Source: Moanibacter sp965226025 | GTDB lineage: Bacteria; Verrucomicrobiota; Verrucomicrobiia; Opitutales; UBA2987 | Length of the DNA stretch: 64,000 bases | Assembly: GCA_965226025.1 (NCBI GenBank) | Contig: CBDDCD010000003.1 | Location: forward strand, 1,550,001-1,614,000 | Reading direction: 5' to 3' | Shown here: piece by piece, positions 17,082-25,648 of the stretch | Layout: every line of letters starts with the position of its first letter | Numbering within the stretch: the first letter of the stretch is position 1 | The notes under the pieces: model-generated | The model's database searches: none | What the model was told of the DNA's origin: nothing | The model's input: the letters and a program-made list of their open reading frames with translations, nothing else | Position numbers and translations under genes: made by a program

Positions 17082-18059
17082 GAGAGTTGCCACCCGATTG
17101 GCGAGGAGCGCCGGCCAATCGGTGGGGTTGGATTGTTCGGTAAGAGCGATGGGCGAGTTCAGGTCGACATTGTTTCTCGGTGAGTCATTGAAGCGACGGA
17201 GCGTGCGGCTGCCAGATGCCCTCACCCGTAGATGGATTGTCCCGGCGTCACGTGTTATGACTACCATTTGTCCATTCACGCTGTCGAACTTGGCGAAAAT
17301 TGCGGTGCTCGTCAGATCCGGTAGTTGATGGCCGGACGCGGGGTCGGATGAAATGATAACTTGGCTGGGAGAGAGCCGGTTAATGCGCTCCCACTGCGTG
17401 CCGTTGGCGCTGCCGTGGTGGGATGCCCTTAGCACCTGGCAAGGGTCTTCCATCATCCTTTCAGTATCAAAGAAGGACCAGTTTTCCATCTGGGCGTCTC
17501 CGGTGCTGATCATTCTAAAACGGCGCCAGGCCATCCGGGTCATAATGGTCAGGTGATTGGTATTATACACGTTGGCGTCTTCCAGTAGGCGCACCATACC
17601 GTTGGTCGGCCCCAAAAGTTCGAGGTATGGAGCGTTGGGATCGATGACGGGATCTCCACCGGAAGGATCCTCAGTGAGTGCATCATCAGGATACCAGCGA
17701 CTGTAGCCGGAGAGGAAGGTCACATTGGTGTTCTGTTCTTCAAGACGGTCAATGAGCCGACGATAGGTTGGCGGACCCATTCCAAATTCATGCCAGAAGG
17801 GTGATACCGTTGCCTGCTCGATGTTTCTCTCGGAAGCGAGACGATTACCGCCGCTGTAATGGTCGTCGTGGGGGTGAGTTATAATCAGGTGTTCGATCGT
17901 GCCATCAAGCCCGAGATTATCCAAAAGGCGAATAAGCTTTCGGGGACGAGTGGCGTCGATAACAATGACTCTGCCTCCCGGCGAGATGATGACCGAGGTG
18001 TCGGCTTGGCCGACGCTGAGCATGTAGACGTGTAGATTGCCGTCGGGTGCGTTGATCAT
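17079..18059 (-). CDS. metallo-beta-lactamase-fold hydrolase (ComEC C-terminal-like)
   Basis: 326 residues. The metal motif H62-x-H64-x-D66-H67 is clear in THPHDDHYSGG, preceded by VGQADTSVI and VIDATRP, the pattern of the ComEC/Rec2 soluble beta-lactamase domain. Further ligands lie in ISTGDAQ and SHHGS. No membrane segment or signal, so it is a stand-alone cytosolic hydrolase, perhaps a nuclease or phosphodiesterase. It starts one base after the stop of the unknown gene 18061-18669, so the two are translationally coupled. Such ComEC-like stand-alone enzymes often pair with a second protein in defence-type operons; this is inference. Its stop codon comes from repeat B. Confidence 0.85.
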   Translation of the reverse strand: MINAPDGNLHVYMLSVGQADTSVIISPGGRVIVIDATRPRKLIRLLDNLGLDGTIEHLIITHPHDDHYSGGNRLASERNIEQATVSPFWHEFGMGPPTYRRLIDRLEEQNTNVTFLSGYSRWYPDDALTEDPSGGDPVIDPNAPYLELLGPTNGMVRLLEDANVYNTNHLTIMTRMAWRRFRMISTGDAQMENWSFFDTERMMEDPCQVLRASHHGSANGTQWERINRLSPSQVIISSDPASGHQLPDLTSTAIFAKFDSVNGQMVVITRDAGTIHLRVRASGSRTLRRFNDSPRNNVDLNSPIALTEQSNPTDWPALLANRVATL

Positions 18060-18060
18060 T

Positions 18061-18669
18061 TCAGGTCTGTTTCTGCTGACGTAGCAGTTTGTTAAAGATC
18101 TCTTCGGCGCTCTTCCCTTTTTGCATCTGTATCTCCGGAAAATCCTGCCGGCGGAGGGAACGCTTCGGGTTTACCCTTTTTACTTTCATCCGCTCAAGAT
18201 GCGCGGTTGTCCGCTTTTGCTGAATGATTCGATTTCTCATGATTCGCCTACGCTTTTTAAGGGGCATCTGTTGCGAATAAGTCTGAATCTTCTCGGGGAC
18301 CGGTTCAATCTGCCGGAGGGATTCTTCCACCAACTCCATCGCCTCTCTGAGAGTATCCGCCGGAATTAGGTCCGATCCCCGGAACCGCTTCCAGTTACGC
18401 GTTCCCGAAAAAATGGCAAAGAAGGCGCGTTGCAAGGCCTCTGGGTCGTAAGGCGGGCGGTACCCGTAGAGCTCTTCGAATTGCCGGAAATCCAGTTCCG
18501 TACAGCTCAAGTCAACGCCATCCGGATTGTCGTTAAGCACCTCTTTCGAAATGTTACCGGCTCGGCTGAGCTGGTCCAACTCTTCCGGCGGCATGAAGTA
18601 GACCAGCCGGAAGTGGCCGTTGCTGGCCTCGTAGTAGTAAACAGCTTGCTTCGGTGACGTGATGGCCAT
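18061..18669 (-). CDS. uncharacterised protein coupled to the metallo-beta-lactamase-fold gene
   Basis: 202 residues from the ATG at 18669, which has a strong GGAGGTG before it; an earlier start at 18735 has no such site. The N-terminal half is acidic (YYYEASNGHFRLVYFMPPEELD and a TELDFRQFEELYGY stretch, parts quoted), and the C-terminal third is strongly basic and helical (KKRRRIMRNR, VNPKRSLRRQ), suggesting nucleic-acid contact. I recognise no family. Its stop is one base before the start of the hydrolase, so they are made together. Confidence 0.75.
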   Translation of the reverse strand: MAITSPKQAVYYYEASNGHFRLVYFMPPEELDQLSRAGNISKEVLNDNPDGVDLSCTELDFRQFEELYGYRPPYDPEALQRAFFAIFSGTRNWKRFRGSDLIPADTLREAMELVEESLRQIEPVPEKIQTYSQQMPLKKRRRIMRNRIIQQKRTTAHLERMKVKRVNPKRSLRRQDFPEIQMQKGKSAEEIFNKLLRQQKQT

Positions 18670-18819
18670 GTTGCACCTCCTATCTATTCCGGATTGTCTG
18701 GGTCGATATTTGCTTAACCATGCTCGAGAGCCCAAAGGGTTTACATCAATACTTCCCGGAAGGCGAGAACTACAAGAACTAACGAGCCCCCAAAGCCCAG
18801 CATTGTGCGAACTAGCAAC

Positions 18820-19110
18820 CTATGGATCGTCATGATCGTCATGGGCTAGTTCTCTCGTTCGCCGTCTGCGAGTGAAGTATCGAATAACCCCAATAAAGCT
18901 GATGACGACCCAGAATGCCTCAACGAGAAACGCGGACAGATTGAAGGCGAACAGCAGGGAGAAAATCACGCAAAGCGCCCCAAAGCCGTTTAGCAGAGAA
19001 TAAATGAACCCATCGCTTCGTAGACGTTCAATTTGCAGAAGAAAATATGCCCCGACAATCATCGTGATGCCGAAAAATCCTACGATGTCATACCAATGGA
19101 ACATCAACAT
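18820..19110 (-). CDS. small membrane protein, CBU_0592-like
   Basis: 96 residues, three hydrophobic segments (about 7-27, 38-57, 60-80) and a charged Arg/His/Asp tail. The pattern WYDIVGFFGITMIVGAYFLLQ ... YSLLNGFGALCVIFSLL ... NLSAFLVEAFWVVISFIGV (parts) matches the CBU_0592 family of small membrane proteins of unknown function. Single gene; an ATG precedes the first membrane segment directly. No partner visible. Confidence 0.8.
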   Translation of the reverse strand: MLMFHWYDIVGFFGITMIVGAYFLLQIERLRSDGFIYSLLNGFGALCVIFSLLFAFNLSAFLVEAFWVVISFIGVIRYFTRRRRTRELAHDDHDDP

Positions 19111-19383
19111 GCATCGTAATCGTCACGAAGAAGAACGACCAGCAGTAATTAAGTCGATTAAAACACAAGGTATCGTTGGGATGTCAGTCCGCTCGAATGT
19201 CCAGTCAAGGATTCAGACCTAAATTGCCACTACAATTTAGCTCCTGATTCTTAGGTTGGGGATGCTATCGGATTTCTGGATTTCAAATCGGTCGAAACGC
19301 AGCTCCGGTGGCGCGCACTTCGGGCGCGTTGTGTGGCGTGAAAACGAGTGACTCGTGTTGGTCGATCTTCTACGGTGGGTCGT

Positions 19384-21282
19384 ATGAAGACGTATCGTTG
19401 TATCCGAATTGGCACTATCTCTTCTTTCCTTGTTATCTTCACCCATTCGGGCATCTCATCGGAGGGTTTCCAGTTCAGCGACGAAGTGCGGACCCGGCAG
19501 GAGCTCCTTCAAGTGTCGTTGGGGAATCTGCCGGCTGACCTCATCATTCGGGGAGCCACCGTGCTCGACGTATTCAATCTCATTTGGACGGAGAATCAAG
19601 ACATCGTAATCCGGGGCGAACGGATTGCGTGGGTAGGGGAATCGGAAACCTGGCCGGGTAAGGCTGCGAAGATTGCCTCAGCAAAAGGTGAGTGGGCGGT
19701 GCCGGGCTTCGGAGAGTCGCACAAGCATATCGAGAGCAGCTATGTCACTCCGGAGTACGAGGCTCAACTGGTCATACCGGATGGGAACACATGGAGCGCC
19801 GAGGGTTCGCATGAACTTTCGAATGTGGTAGGCAACCGGAATGTCGATTTCTGGCTGATGGCGGAGGAGCACGGGAGTCCGTTGAAAATCTTTGTCGGGG
19901 TGGGTTCGGCGACTCCGCCAACCGTCTACGAGAAGGGCGGAGGTTACTATGGATACAAGGAAATGCAGCGATTTCTGGAGCAGGATCCCCGGGTGGTGGG
20001 TCTCGGTGAAGTGATGGATTGGAGCAGTGTTTCGGTTCCGGATTCGCCCGGACACCAGCGGATCTGGGAAGTCATCCAGGCCACCTTGGACTCGAGGGGC
20101 GTGGTTGAAGGACACGCCTTAGGACTGGTGGATAGCGAATCGATAAACGCCTTCGCGGCGGCGGGTCTTTCCAGCGACCACCACATCCGGTTGGCGGAGG
20201 AGGGGTACCAGAAGGTGCGGCGCGGGATATTTGCCGAGCTGCATGCCGAAGCGACCCGACTCCTCGTTCCCTACCTTTTGGAAAAGGGCGTGAATAGCTG
20301 GTCTTCCCTCTCGGTTTGCACGGATGACCGCGACGCGCTCGCTTCCCTTCAATTGGGAACTATGGATTACAACATACGAACGGCTATTGAGTCCGGCGTC
20401 CCGGTGGAAGCTGCCTATGCCATGGGGAGCTATTATCCAGCCCAGCATTGGCATCTTGAACATCTGGTGGGTTCCATCGCGCCGGGTCGATACGCCGACA
20501 TTGTCCTCCTTAAGGATCGAAAGAAAGTTCGTATTGGCCGCGTATTCGCCAATGGCATTTTGGCGGCCGAAGATGACGAGTATCTCCTCAAAGTTCCGAA
20601 GATTGAATATCCGGAATGGGTCACCGACACGATAAATGTCGGCCGGAAACTAAAGCCCGAGGACTTCTCGATATCAGCTCCGGAGGGAAAGAAGGAAGTT
20701 ACAGCCGCGATACTGGAGATATTCTACTGGGGAGAGGATTTCATGACCGCCAAACTGCCGGTGATCGACGGCAAGGTGCCGGCTCGTCCTCAGGACGGGA
20801 TTTCCAAGGTGGCGATGGTTGACCGCTATCATGGCGATGCCGGGGTGGCGAAGATGTTCTGGAGAAATGTCGGACCGATAAACCCGGATTCCGCCCTTGC
20901 CAGTTCCAACGCTCATGACTTGCACAACATCTGGGCGGTGGGAAATAGCGATTCCGCCATGGCCTTGGCGGTGAATACAATCGCCGGCATGGGCGGCGGG
21001 TGGGTTCTGGTACGGGAAGGACGAGTCGTGGCTTCGGTGCGGCTTGAGATCGGAGGACTGATGTCACAGCGACCGGTCCGGGAAGTAGCCGATGAATTGG
21101 AAGGCCTCTACAAAGCAGCGGACGCCATGAAGTGGATCGGTCGACCCGGTCTGCCCAGGATCCTGGATAAATCGTTCCTCACCTGCACGCCGTGGAAGTG
21201 GGTCCTGGTCGCTCCTTACGAAGGAAATCCGCACGGGCTGGTGAAGGTGACGACCGGGGAAACGCATCCCGTTGTATGGTAG
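19384..21282 (+). CDS. ade: adenine deaminase
   Basis: 632 residues from the ATG at 19384. Amidohydrolase-fold enzyme turning adenine into hypoxanthine and ammonia. Signature: DLIIRGATVLDVF, VPGFGESHKHIESS (metal His pair), EVMDW, VVEGHALGL, SVCTDDRD, and a C-terminal domain with NAHDLHNI and AVNTIAGMGGG. The usual D-A-H-V-H-I-E-S-S is E-S-H-K-H-I-E-S-S here; the two metal His are kept. The first 25 residues are extra compared with typical enzymes and include a hydrophobic stretch (about 9-18); another start could lie further in, but none has a good codon. No neighbour in the pathway is present. Confidence 0.85.
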   Translation: MKTYRCIRIGTISSFLVIFTHSGISSEGFQFSDEVRTRQELLQVSLGNLPADLIIRGATVLDVFNLIWTENQDIVIRGERIAWVGESETWPGKAAKIASAKGEWAVPGFGESHKHIESSYVTPEYEAQLVIPDGNTWSAEGSHELSNVVGNRNVDFWLMAEEHGSPLKIFVGVGSATPPTVYEKGGGYYGYKEMQRFLEQDPRVVGLGEVMDWSSVSVPDSPGHQRIWEVIQATLDSRGVVEGHALGLVDSESINAFAAAGLSSDHHIRLAEEGYQKVRRGIFAELHAEATRLLVPYLLEKGVNSWSSLSVCTDDRDALASLQLGTMDYNIRTAIESGVPVEAAYAMGSYYPAQHWHLEHLVGSIAPGRYADIVLLKDRKKVRIGRVFANGILAAEDDEYLLKVPKIEYPEWVTDTINVGRKLKPEDFSISAPEGKKEVTAAILEIFYWGEDFMTAKLPVIDGKVPARPQDGISKVAMVDRYHGDAGVAKMFWRNVGPINPDSALASSNAHDLHNIWAVGNSDSAMALAVNTIAGMGGGWVLVREGRVVASVRLEIGGLMSQRPVREVADELEGLYKAADAMKWIGRPGLPRILDKSFLTCTPWKWVLVAPYEGNPHGLVKVTTGETHPVVW

Positions 21283-21322
21283 AGGACTCTGTCGGACTTT
21301 ATATGTTGCAACCATCTTAAAA

Positions 21323-21470
21323 AGCGGCGCGTCCGGCGGCCACGCCCTATCTACTTTCAGGACGTCGAACTGATAGGGAGTGATGTACAGAAAGGAGCGT
21401 ACTGCGGTGAACAGTATAAGATATCCGATTAACCGGCAGGTGGTAGGGCGTGGCCGCCGGACGCGCCGCT
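21323..21470. repeat. 148-bp element with 27-bp perfect terminal inverted repeats (family D)
   Basis: The 27 bases at 21323-21349 are the exact reverse complement of 21444-21470; both arms are very GC-rich. The 94-base centre has no gene. It lies 40 bases after the adenine deaminase stop and 39 bases before the HupE-like gene. Probably a non-autonomous mobile element or a bidirectional terminator. Confidence 0.85.
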
Positions 21471-21509
21471 GAGACTCAGGATTCAGCCAGAATTGAGAGT
21501 AGCACGAAG

Positions 21510-22682
21510 TTGAAGAGAACGGTCATCCATTCCGCATTCGTGGTTCTCTGTCTCCTGTCCTGTGGACCCTTGAGCGAAGCCCATTTGCTCAACATGACAC
21601 GGGTCTCGGTCTCAATCGATCCCACGACACATAGAGTGGAGATGGATCTGGAGGTCGACCTGACGCGAATGCTGGGAGGACCGAAATCCTACTACAAACT
21701 GACGCAGACGCCAGACGAAGAAAGGAAGAACGATCTGGCAACAATTGCGGGAGCGCTGGAGCGTGGTTTGCAGCTCACCTGCGATGGTGGCCGGATAGAT
21801 CTGAACTCGACGGAGGTGGTTCTCCCAAACCTCGATCTCGAGGATTTCAAGGCAACCTATGCGGCGCCGATGACGCGCGTCCGGCTGGAGGGATCGCTGC
21901 CGCAGGGTGGAGGCGAATTGCGTTTCCGAGCTGAGACCAACCTCACGATCGAAAATCCTATCGCCATAACCTTCAGGGAGCCGCAGGAGGGGCGCACGAT
22001 GACTCGATGGGTTGAATCGGGTGAAGTGAGCCGTCCGTTTCCAGTTGCGGCGCAGGTCGTAGTGGTAGATCGAGAGGGATCATCCGATCCGTCTGGGCAG
22101 AGAGAAGATTCGTCAACAGTCGACTGGATGGCTTCGGCCTGGATCTACCTCAAGCTCGGCTTCGTTCATATTCTACCTTCTGGTCGCGATCACATTCTCT
22201 TCGTTCTTGGGCTCTTTCTTCTTGCCGTCCGGTGGAAACCCCTGCTCGCGCAAGTAACTTGCTTTACGGTGGCCCATACGATCACGCTGGGACTTGGAAT
22301 CATTGGCTTCCTGTCCCCTCCGGCGAAAGTCGTGGAGCCGCTCATTGCGGTTTCCATCGCCTATGTTGGAATCGAGAATATCTTCAAGACGAGACCGGGG
22401 CCGGCCCGTCTGGTCATCGTCTCACTCTTCGGGCTCGTGCACGGACTCGGCTTCGCTGGAGTCTTGAGGGAGATTGGCCTGCCCGATTCCAGCTTCGTGA
22501 CGGCACTCGTCTTCTTCAACATCGGGGTTGAGGGCGGCCAGATTGGCGTTCTTCTCTGCGCCTTCGCGGCAATCGGCTGGTTTCGGCGCTGGCGCCACTT
22601 TCGCAAGGCGATTCTGATACCGTGCTCCGCGGCTATAAGCGTGATCGGTATCTCTTGGGCAGTGATGCGCATTGCAGCCTGA
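21510..22682 (+). CDS. HupE/UreJ-like membrane protein with N-terminal extracytoplasmic domain
   Basis: 390 residues starting at TTG, placed just before a signal peptide (KRTVIHSAFVVLCLLSCGP). Residues 25-215 form a soluble beta-rich domain. The second half is a HupE/UreJ-type membrane domain: GFVHILPSGRDHILFVLGLFLLA, then CFTVAHTITLGLGI, IAYVGIENI, LFGLVHGLGFAGVL and FFNIGVEGGQ (parts). About six membrane segments. The His-rich helices may bind metal; HupE/UreJ proteins can be nickel or cobalt permeases. No hydrogenase or urease genes are nearby. The track's earlier start falls inside repeat D and is unlikely. Confidence 0.8.
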   Translation: MKRTVIHSAFVVLCLLSCGPLSEAHLLNMTRVSVSIDPTTHRVEMDLEVDLTRMLGGPKSYYKLTQTPDEERKNDLATIAGALERGLQLTCDGGRIDLNSTEVVLPNLDLEDFKATYAAPMTRVRLEGSLPQGGGELRFRAETNLTIENPIAITFREPQEGRTMTRWVESGEVSRPFPVAAQVVVVDREGSSDPSGQREDSSTVDWMASAWIYLKLGFVHILPSGRDHILFVLGLFLLAVRWKPLLAQVTCFTVAHTITLGLGIIGFLSPPAKVVEPLIAVSIAYVGIENIFKTRPGPARLVIVSLFGLVHGLGFAGVLREIGLPDSSFVTALVFFNIGVEGGQIGVLLCAFAAIGWFRRWRHFRKAILIPCSAAISVIGISWAVMRIAA

Positions 22683-22796
22683 ATTCCGAACCGAATATCC
22701 TGATTATACGGGTGTAGTGTCCAAACGGTTGCCCAGGTCATCCTTGCCGATTTCGCTCTCTTCACTACGGTAGAACTGGAAATCAGGAACAAAAGC

Positions 22797-23153
22797 ATGA
22801 ACAAAATCAAAGCGATTGCATTCACGGTTTACCCGGTGCGTGACTTGGAGGAGGGGCGGCGTTTCTACGAAGACGTACTGAGGCTTGAAGCGGGGGGATT
22901 GAGCCAGCCAATCTGGCACGAATACGATGTGGGCGGCGGCACCTTCGCCATCAGCACGATCGAACCGTTGCAGGAGGGAGGACCGGGTAGTGGTGTGGCT
23001 TTCGAGGTTGACGACATCGATGGGTGGTACGAAGACCTGCAAGGGAAGGAAGTGAAATTCGTCACCGAGATGATGGACTTTCCCACCTGCAAGATGTTCG
23101 TTGTAAAGGATCCCTTCGACAATGATGTCACGCTCCACGAGATCAAGGAGTGA
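22797..23153 (+). CDS. VOC-family (glyoxalase-like) protein
   Basis: 118 residues: one glyoxalase/bleomycin-resistance/dioxygenase domain, with AFTVYPVRDLEEGRRFYEDVL at the start and VVKDPFDNDVTLHEI near the end, holding a Glu metal ligand. An AGGA lies before the ATG. Specific substrate unknown. The stop codon is one base before repeat B copy 2, so this gene's transcript likely ends in that hairpin. Confidence 0.85.
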   Translation: MNKIKAIAFTVYPVRDLEEGRRFYEDVLRLEAGGLSQPIWHEYDVGGGTFAISTIEPLQEGGPGSGVAFEVDDIDGWYEDLQGKEVKFVTEMMDFPTCKMFVVKDPFDNDVTLHEIKE

Positions 23154-23154
23154 T

Positions 23155-23248
23155 GTAGCCCGCTTTCCCCTCAGATTTTCGGGGTGTGTTTTGCGATATG
23201 ATGCGCCATCTTTTGAGCGGCGGTACATTGAACACAAAAAACGGGCTA
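23155..23248. repeat. palindromic element family B, copy 2
   Basis: 94 bases matching the element at 16989-17081 in opposite orientation, with TAGCCCG/CGGGCTA ends. It begins one base after the stop codon of the VOC gene. The shared core includes GATGCGCCATCTTTTG versus its counterpart in the other copy. Confidence 0.85.
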
Positions 23249-23266
23249 ACGAACAAAAGCCTGAAA

Positions 23267-24400
23267 ATGAATTCAGTTACCTGGGATCAGGTCCGTTCGC
23301 GGCGGCTGGATAGAAATGGTCTCACCCGTCGCGCCCCGATCTGCCGGCTCGAAAAGGTGGTCGGGGATCTCTGCGGGTTTCAGGCCCAGGTGCTTTCCGC
23401 AGCCGAACTGGCGATCGGGCTTCGAGTCGAAGGAGCGACCCAGCGAATGGTCCGCGAAGCGATCTGGGAACGGAAGTCGCTCGTCAAGACCTACGGCCCG
23501 AGAAGGACGATCCACCTTTTTCCCAGCCGTGAGCTCAACATGTGGATGGCGGGAATGAGGACGGTTGCCGGGCTGGATGGAAAAGCACCGGACGCGATAA
23601 CGGCCGCCGTATTGGAAGTCCTATCGGGAAATCCGCTCGGCCGTCGCGAGCTGGCGGTCGAAGTAGGCCGTCGGGTAGGATCTCAAGGGAGAGACGCTCT
23701 CTCTTCAACGTGGGGCGCCGACTCCATCAAGGAAGCAGCCTACCGCGGAAAGCTCTGTTTTGGTCCCAGTCGCGGGTCCAGAGTGACGTTTGTGCGAGTA
23801 GATCAATGGGTGAGCGACGAACTCGAGTGGGAGGGTAGAGAAGCCCTAGAAGCCATCATTCTGAGGTATGCATCCACCTATGGACCGGTTACGCCCAGAC
23901 ACTTCGCCAACTGGATCCACATGAATCCTGACACGGTTCAGGAAATCTTCGAAGACTATCGTGACTCATTGGACGAAATAGATACCGAAGGCGAAACAGG
24001 GTGGGTGCCCCGTAACACCACAGAGTCGGAGTGGCAACGGACTGGTGAATCGGTCTTTCTTCTGCCGCGTTACGATCCCTATGTGTTGAACAGCCTGAAG
24101 CAGCACATGTCGAAGCGGAACGACGCCCGAAACGTCCTCCCGGAGACGCATCGTCGGCGAATCTTCAGCTACAAGATGGGCCGACTTGAAGGAGCAGTTG
24201 GAATCCGGACGCTGTTGGTCAATGGCCGCGTAGGCGGTATGTGGGCGCAGGGAAACGGGTCCAAGTGTATGGAGATTCGGGTCGAGCCGTTTGAGCGACT
24301 GACGCGCGAGCTGCTGGCCCTTTTGAAAGAACAGGTGGAGCGAATCGGCGCGTTCTATGAGCGTTCGGTAAGACTGGAGATTGGGCGGCTCGATGGGTGA
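23267..24400 (+). CDS. winged-helix AlkZ-like protein (HTH_42 family)
   Basis: 377 residues from the ATG at 23267; an open frame upstream only runs through repeat B. Family pattern: WDQVRSRRLDRNGL, DLCGFQAQVLSAAELAIGLR, RKSLVKTYGPRRTIHLFP, RYASTYGPVTPRHFANWI, ESVFLLPRYDPYVL and VLLVNGRVGGMW-like. The F-Q-A-Q segment matches the Q-x-Q/Q-x-D catalytic motif of AlkZ/YcaQ glycosylases, which remove bulky or cross-linked alkylated bases. So a DNA-repair role is likely, cytosolic. No partner gene. Confidence 0.8.
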   Translation: MNSVTWDQVRSRRLDRNGLTRRAPICRLEKVVGDLCGFQAQVLSAAELAIGLRVEGATQRMVREAIWERKSLVKTYGPRRTIHLFPSRELNMWMAGMRTVAGLDGKAPDAITAAVLEVLSGNPLGRRELAVEVGRRVGSQGRDALSSTWGADSIKEAAYRGKLCFGPSRGSRVTFVRVDQWVSDELEWEGREALEAIILRYASTYGPVTPRHFANWIHMNPDTVQEIFEDYRDSLDEIDTEGETGWVPRNTTESEWQRTGESVFLLPRYDPYVLNSLKQHMSKRNDARNVLPETHRRRIFSYKMGRLEGAVGIRTLLVNGRVGGMWAQGNGSKCMEIRVEPFERLTRELLALLKEQVERIGAFYERSVRLEIGRLDG

Positions 24401-24493
24401 GTTGCCCTTTAGCGCCACTGGCGGCGCTGTCGCTTGAGGGTTTGGGGGACATGCTCGGCCAATTGAGGGTGAAGTTCTCGGCGTGCACGAAGA

Positions 24494-24557
24494 CGAATTG
24501 CTCGCGCATTCCGCTACGAGCGCCGAACGGAATGTAGCGGAATGCGTAAGCATTTCG
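24494..24557. repeat. palindromic repeat family A, copy 2
   Basis: Arms 24494-24516 and 24535-24557, 23 bases each with three mismatches. Same family as 13289-13353, with a different centre. It lies 93 bases after the AlkZ-like gene. Confidence 0.8.
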
Positions 24558-24625
24558 ACGAACTTGCCTTTGATTTCGTCGTCACCACATGGTCCGGAAA
24601 CCCACATGTAGGTCGAAGTCTCCGG

Positions 24626-24820
24626 TCAAGTATCCTCGATCATTTGCTCAATTCTTTTCAGGGCAAAAGTGGTATACGATGGCTCCGGCATCTTGCGAAA
24701 GTTGCTGGCAAAGTGGAGGGTGTTCAGGATCTCGCACCAGCGGAGTTGGGCTTCATCGAAGGTCCCGTGCTTCGAGTAGCCCTCCAGTGCCGCGCTACGC
24801 TCTCTTTCGGTGTGTAGTCA
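24626..24820 (-). pseudogene. C-terminal scrap of an unknown gene
   Basis: On the minus strand a clean open stretch of about 60 residues (HTERERSAALEGY ... FASNFRKMPEPSY ... RIEQMIEDT, parts) ends in TGA at 24626-24628. The codon use and composition look like real protein but there is no start; the left part is lost in the repeat at 24827. I do not recognise the family. Confidence 0.4.
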
Positions 24821-24826
24821 GTCACA

Positions 24827-24935
24827 CTTAGTCGCTACACTTCGTCGGGTACACCTAGTCTATCCACTTAGTCCCTGCAGAACGAATCGACTGAGCGCAG
24901 AGACTAAGTGTATTGGACTAAGTGTGGCGACTAAG
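24827..24935. repeat. 109-bp element with 20-bp inverted ends
   Basis: Arms 24827-24846 and 24916-24935 pair with two mismatches in 20. The interior has more copies of CTTAGTC/GACTAAG. No gene inside. From 24936 to 25111 I see nothing further that I can name. Confidence 0.7.
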
Positions 24936-25111
24936 AGTATATCGAACATCGAATGCCCAATCCCAACCCCGGTTTGCCGGGAAACTGCAGACCGTTGGTA
25001 GGGAGGGGAGAGTGAACCCCGGCAAGCCGGGACTTCGCTGAGCTCAGCAGTGAATAGTGGGAAGCCTAGGCGATATGCATTGCGGCGTGGACGATCACAA
25101 GCCACGATTTC

Positions 25112-25648
25112 TTGCTGAAAGTGCGAGCTGAGACCGACAGGGAGAAGATCAATCAGTTTATGGAGGAGCTCGGTCGGCGAGTCCGAACCGAGGGGCGGGT
25201 CTACTTCACAGGGGGAGTAAGTGCGATTATGAATGGTTGGCGCGATATGACGGTCGACATCGACTGCAAATTCGATCCGGAGCCGGTTGGTATTTTCGAT
25301 GTTCTTCCTGTCTTGAAAGATGAATTGGACATCAATATTGAGTTGGCTGCTCCGGAGGACTTCATCCCTCCCCTCCCAGGTTGGGAGGGGAGGAGCCAGT
25401 ACATTGGAAGGCAGGGACAGATTTCATTTTACCATTATGACTATTACAGTCAGGCGCTGTCCAAGATTGAGCGGAACCATGCCAGGGACAATGCGGATGT
25501 TGCTGAGATGTTGGATAGAGGACTCATTCAGAGGGATAAGCTGCTCGAGCTGTTTAGTTTAATTGAACCCGATCTCAAGCGATATCCTGCCATCGAACCG
25601 CAGGCCTTCCATGAGCGTGTAGAGAAGATTCAGGAGGGCCCGGAATGA
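25112..25648 (+). CDS. DUF6036-type nucleotidyltransferase
   Basis: 178 residues. The motif FTGGVSAIMNGWRDMTVDIDCKF fits the minimal nucleotidyltransferase pattern (G-G, then T-x-D-I-D acidic pair) seen in AbiEii/MNT-like proteins. The TTG at 25112 is the furthest start; the GTG at 25121 is equally possible. The stop overlaps the next start (ATGA), so the two genes are translationally coupled. Pairs like this are often toxin-antitoxin or defence modules with the nucleotidyltransferase modifying RNA or the partner; that is inference. Confidence 0.75.
   Translation: MLKVRAETDREKINQFMEELGRRVRTEGRVYFTGGVSAIMNGWRDMTVDIDCKFDPEPVGIFDVLPVLKDELDINIELAAPEDFIPPLPGWEGRSQYIGRQGQISFYHYDYYSQALSKIERNHARDNADVAEMLDRGLIQRDKLLELFSLIEPDLKRYPAIEPQAFHERVEKIQEGPE

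Noticed and set aside
24821..24940. Repeated CTTAGTC units suggesting a CRISPR-like array
   Set aside because: Units are inverted, irregular and too short; no spacers of equal size and no cas genes anywhere in the window.
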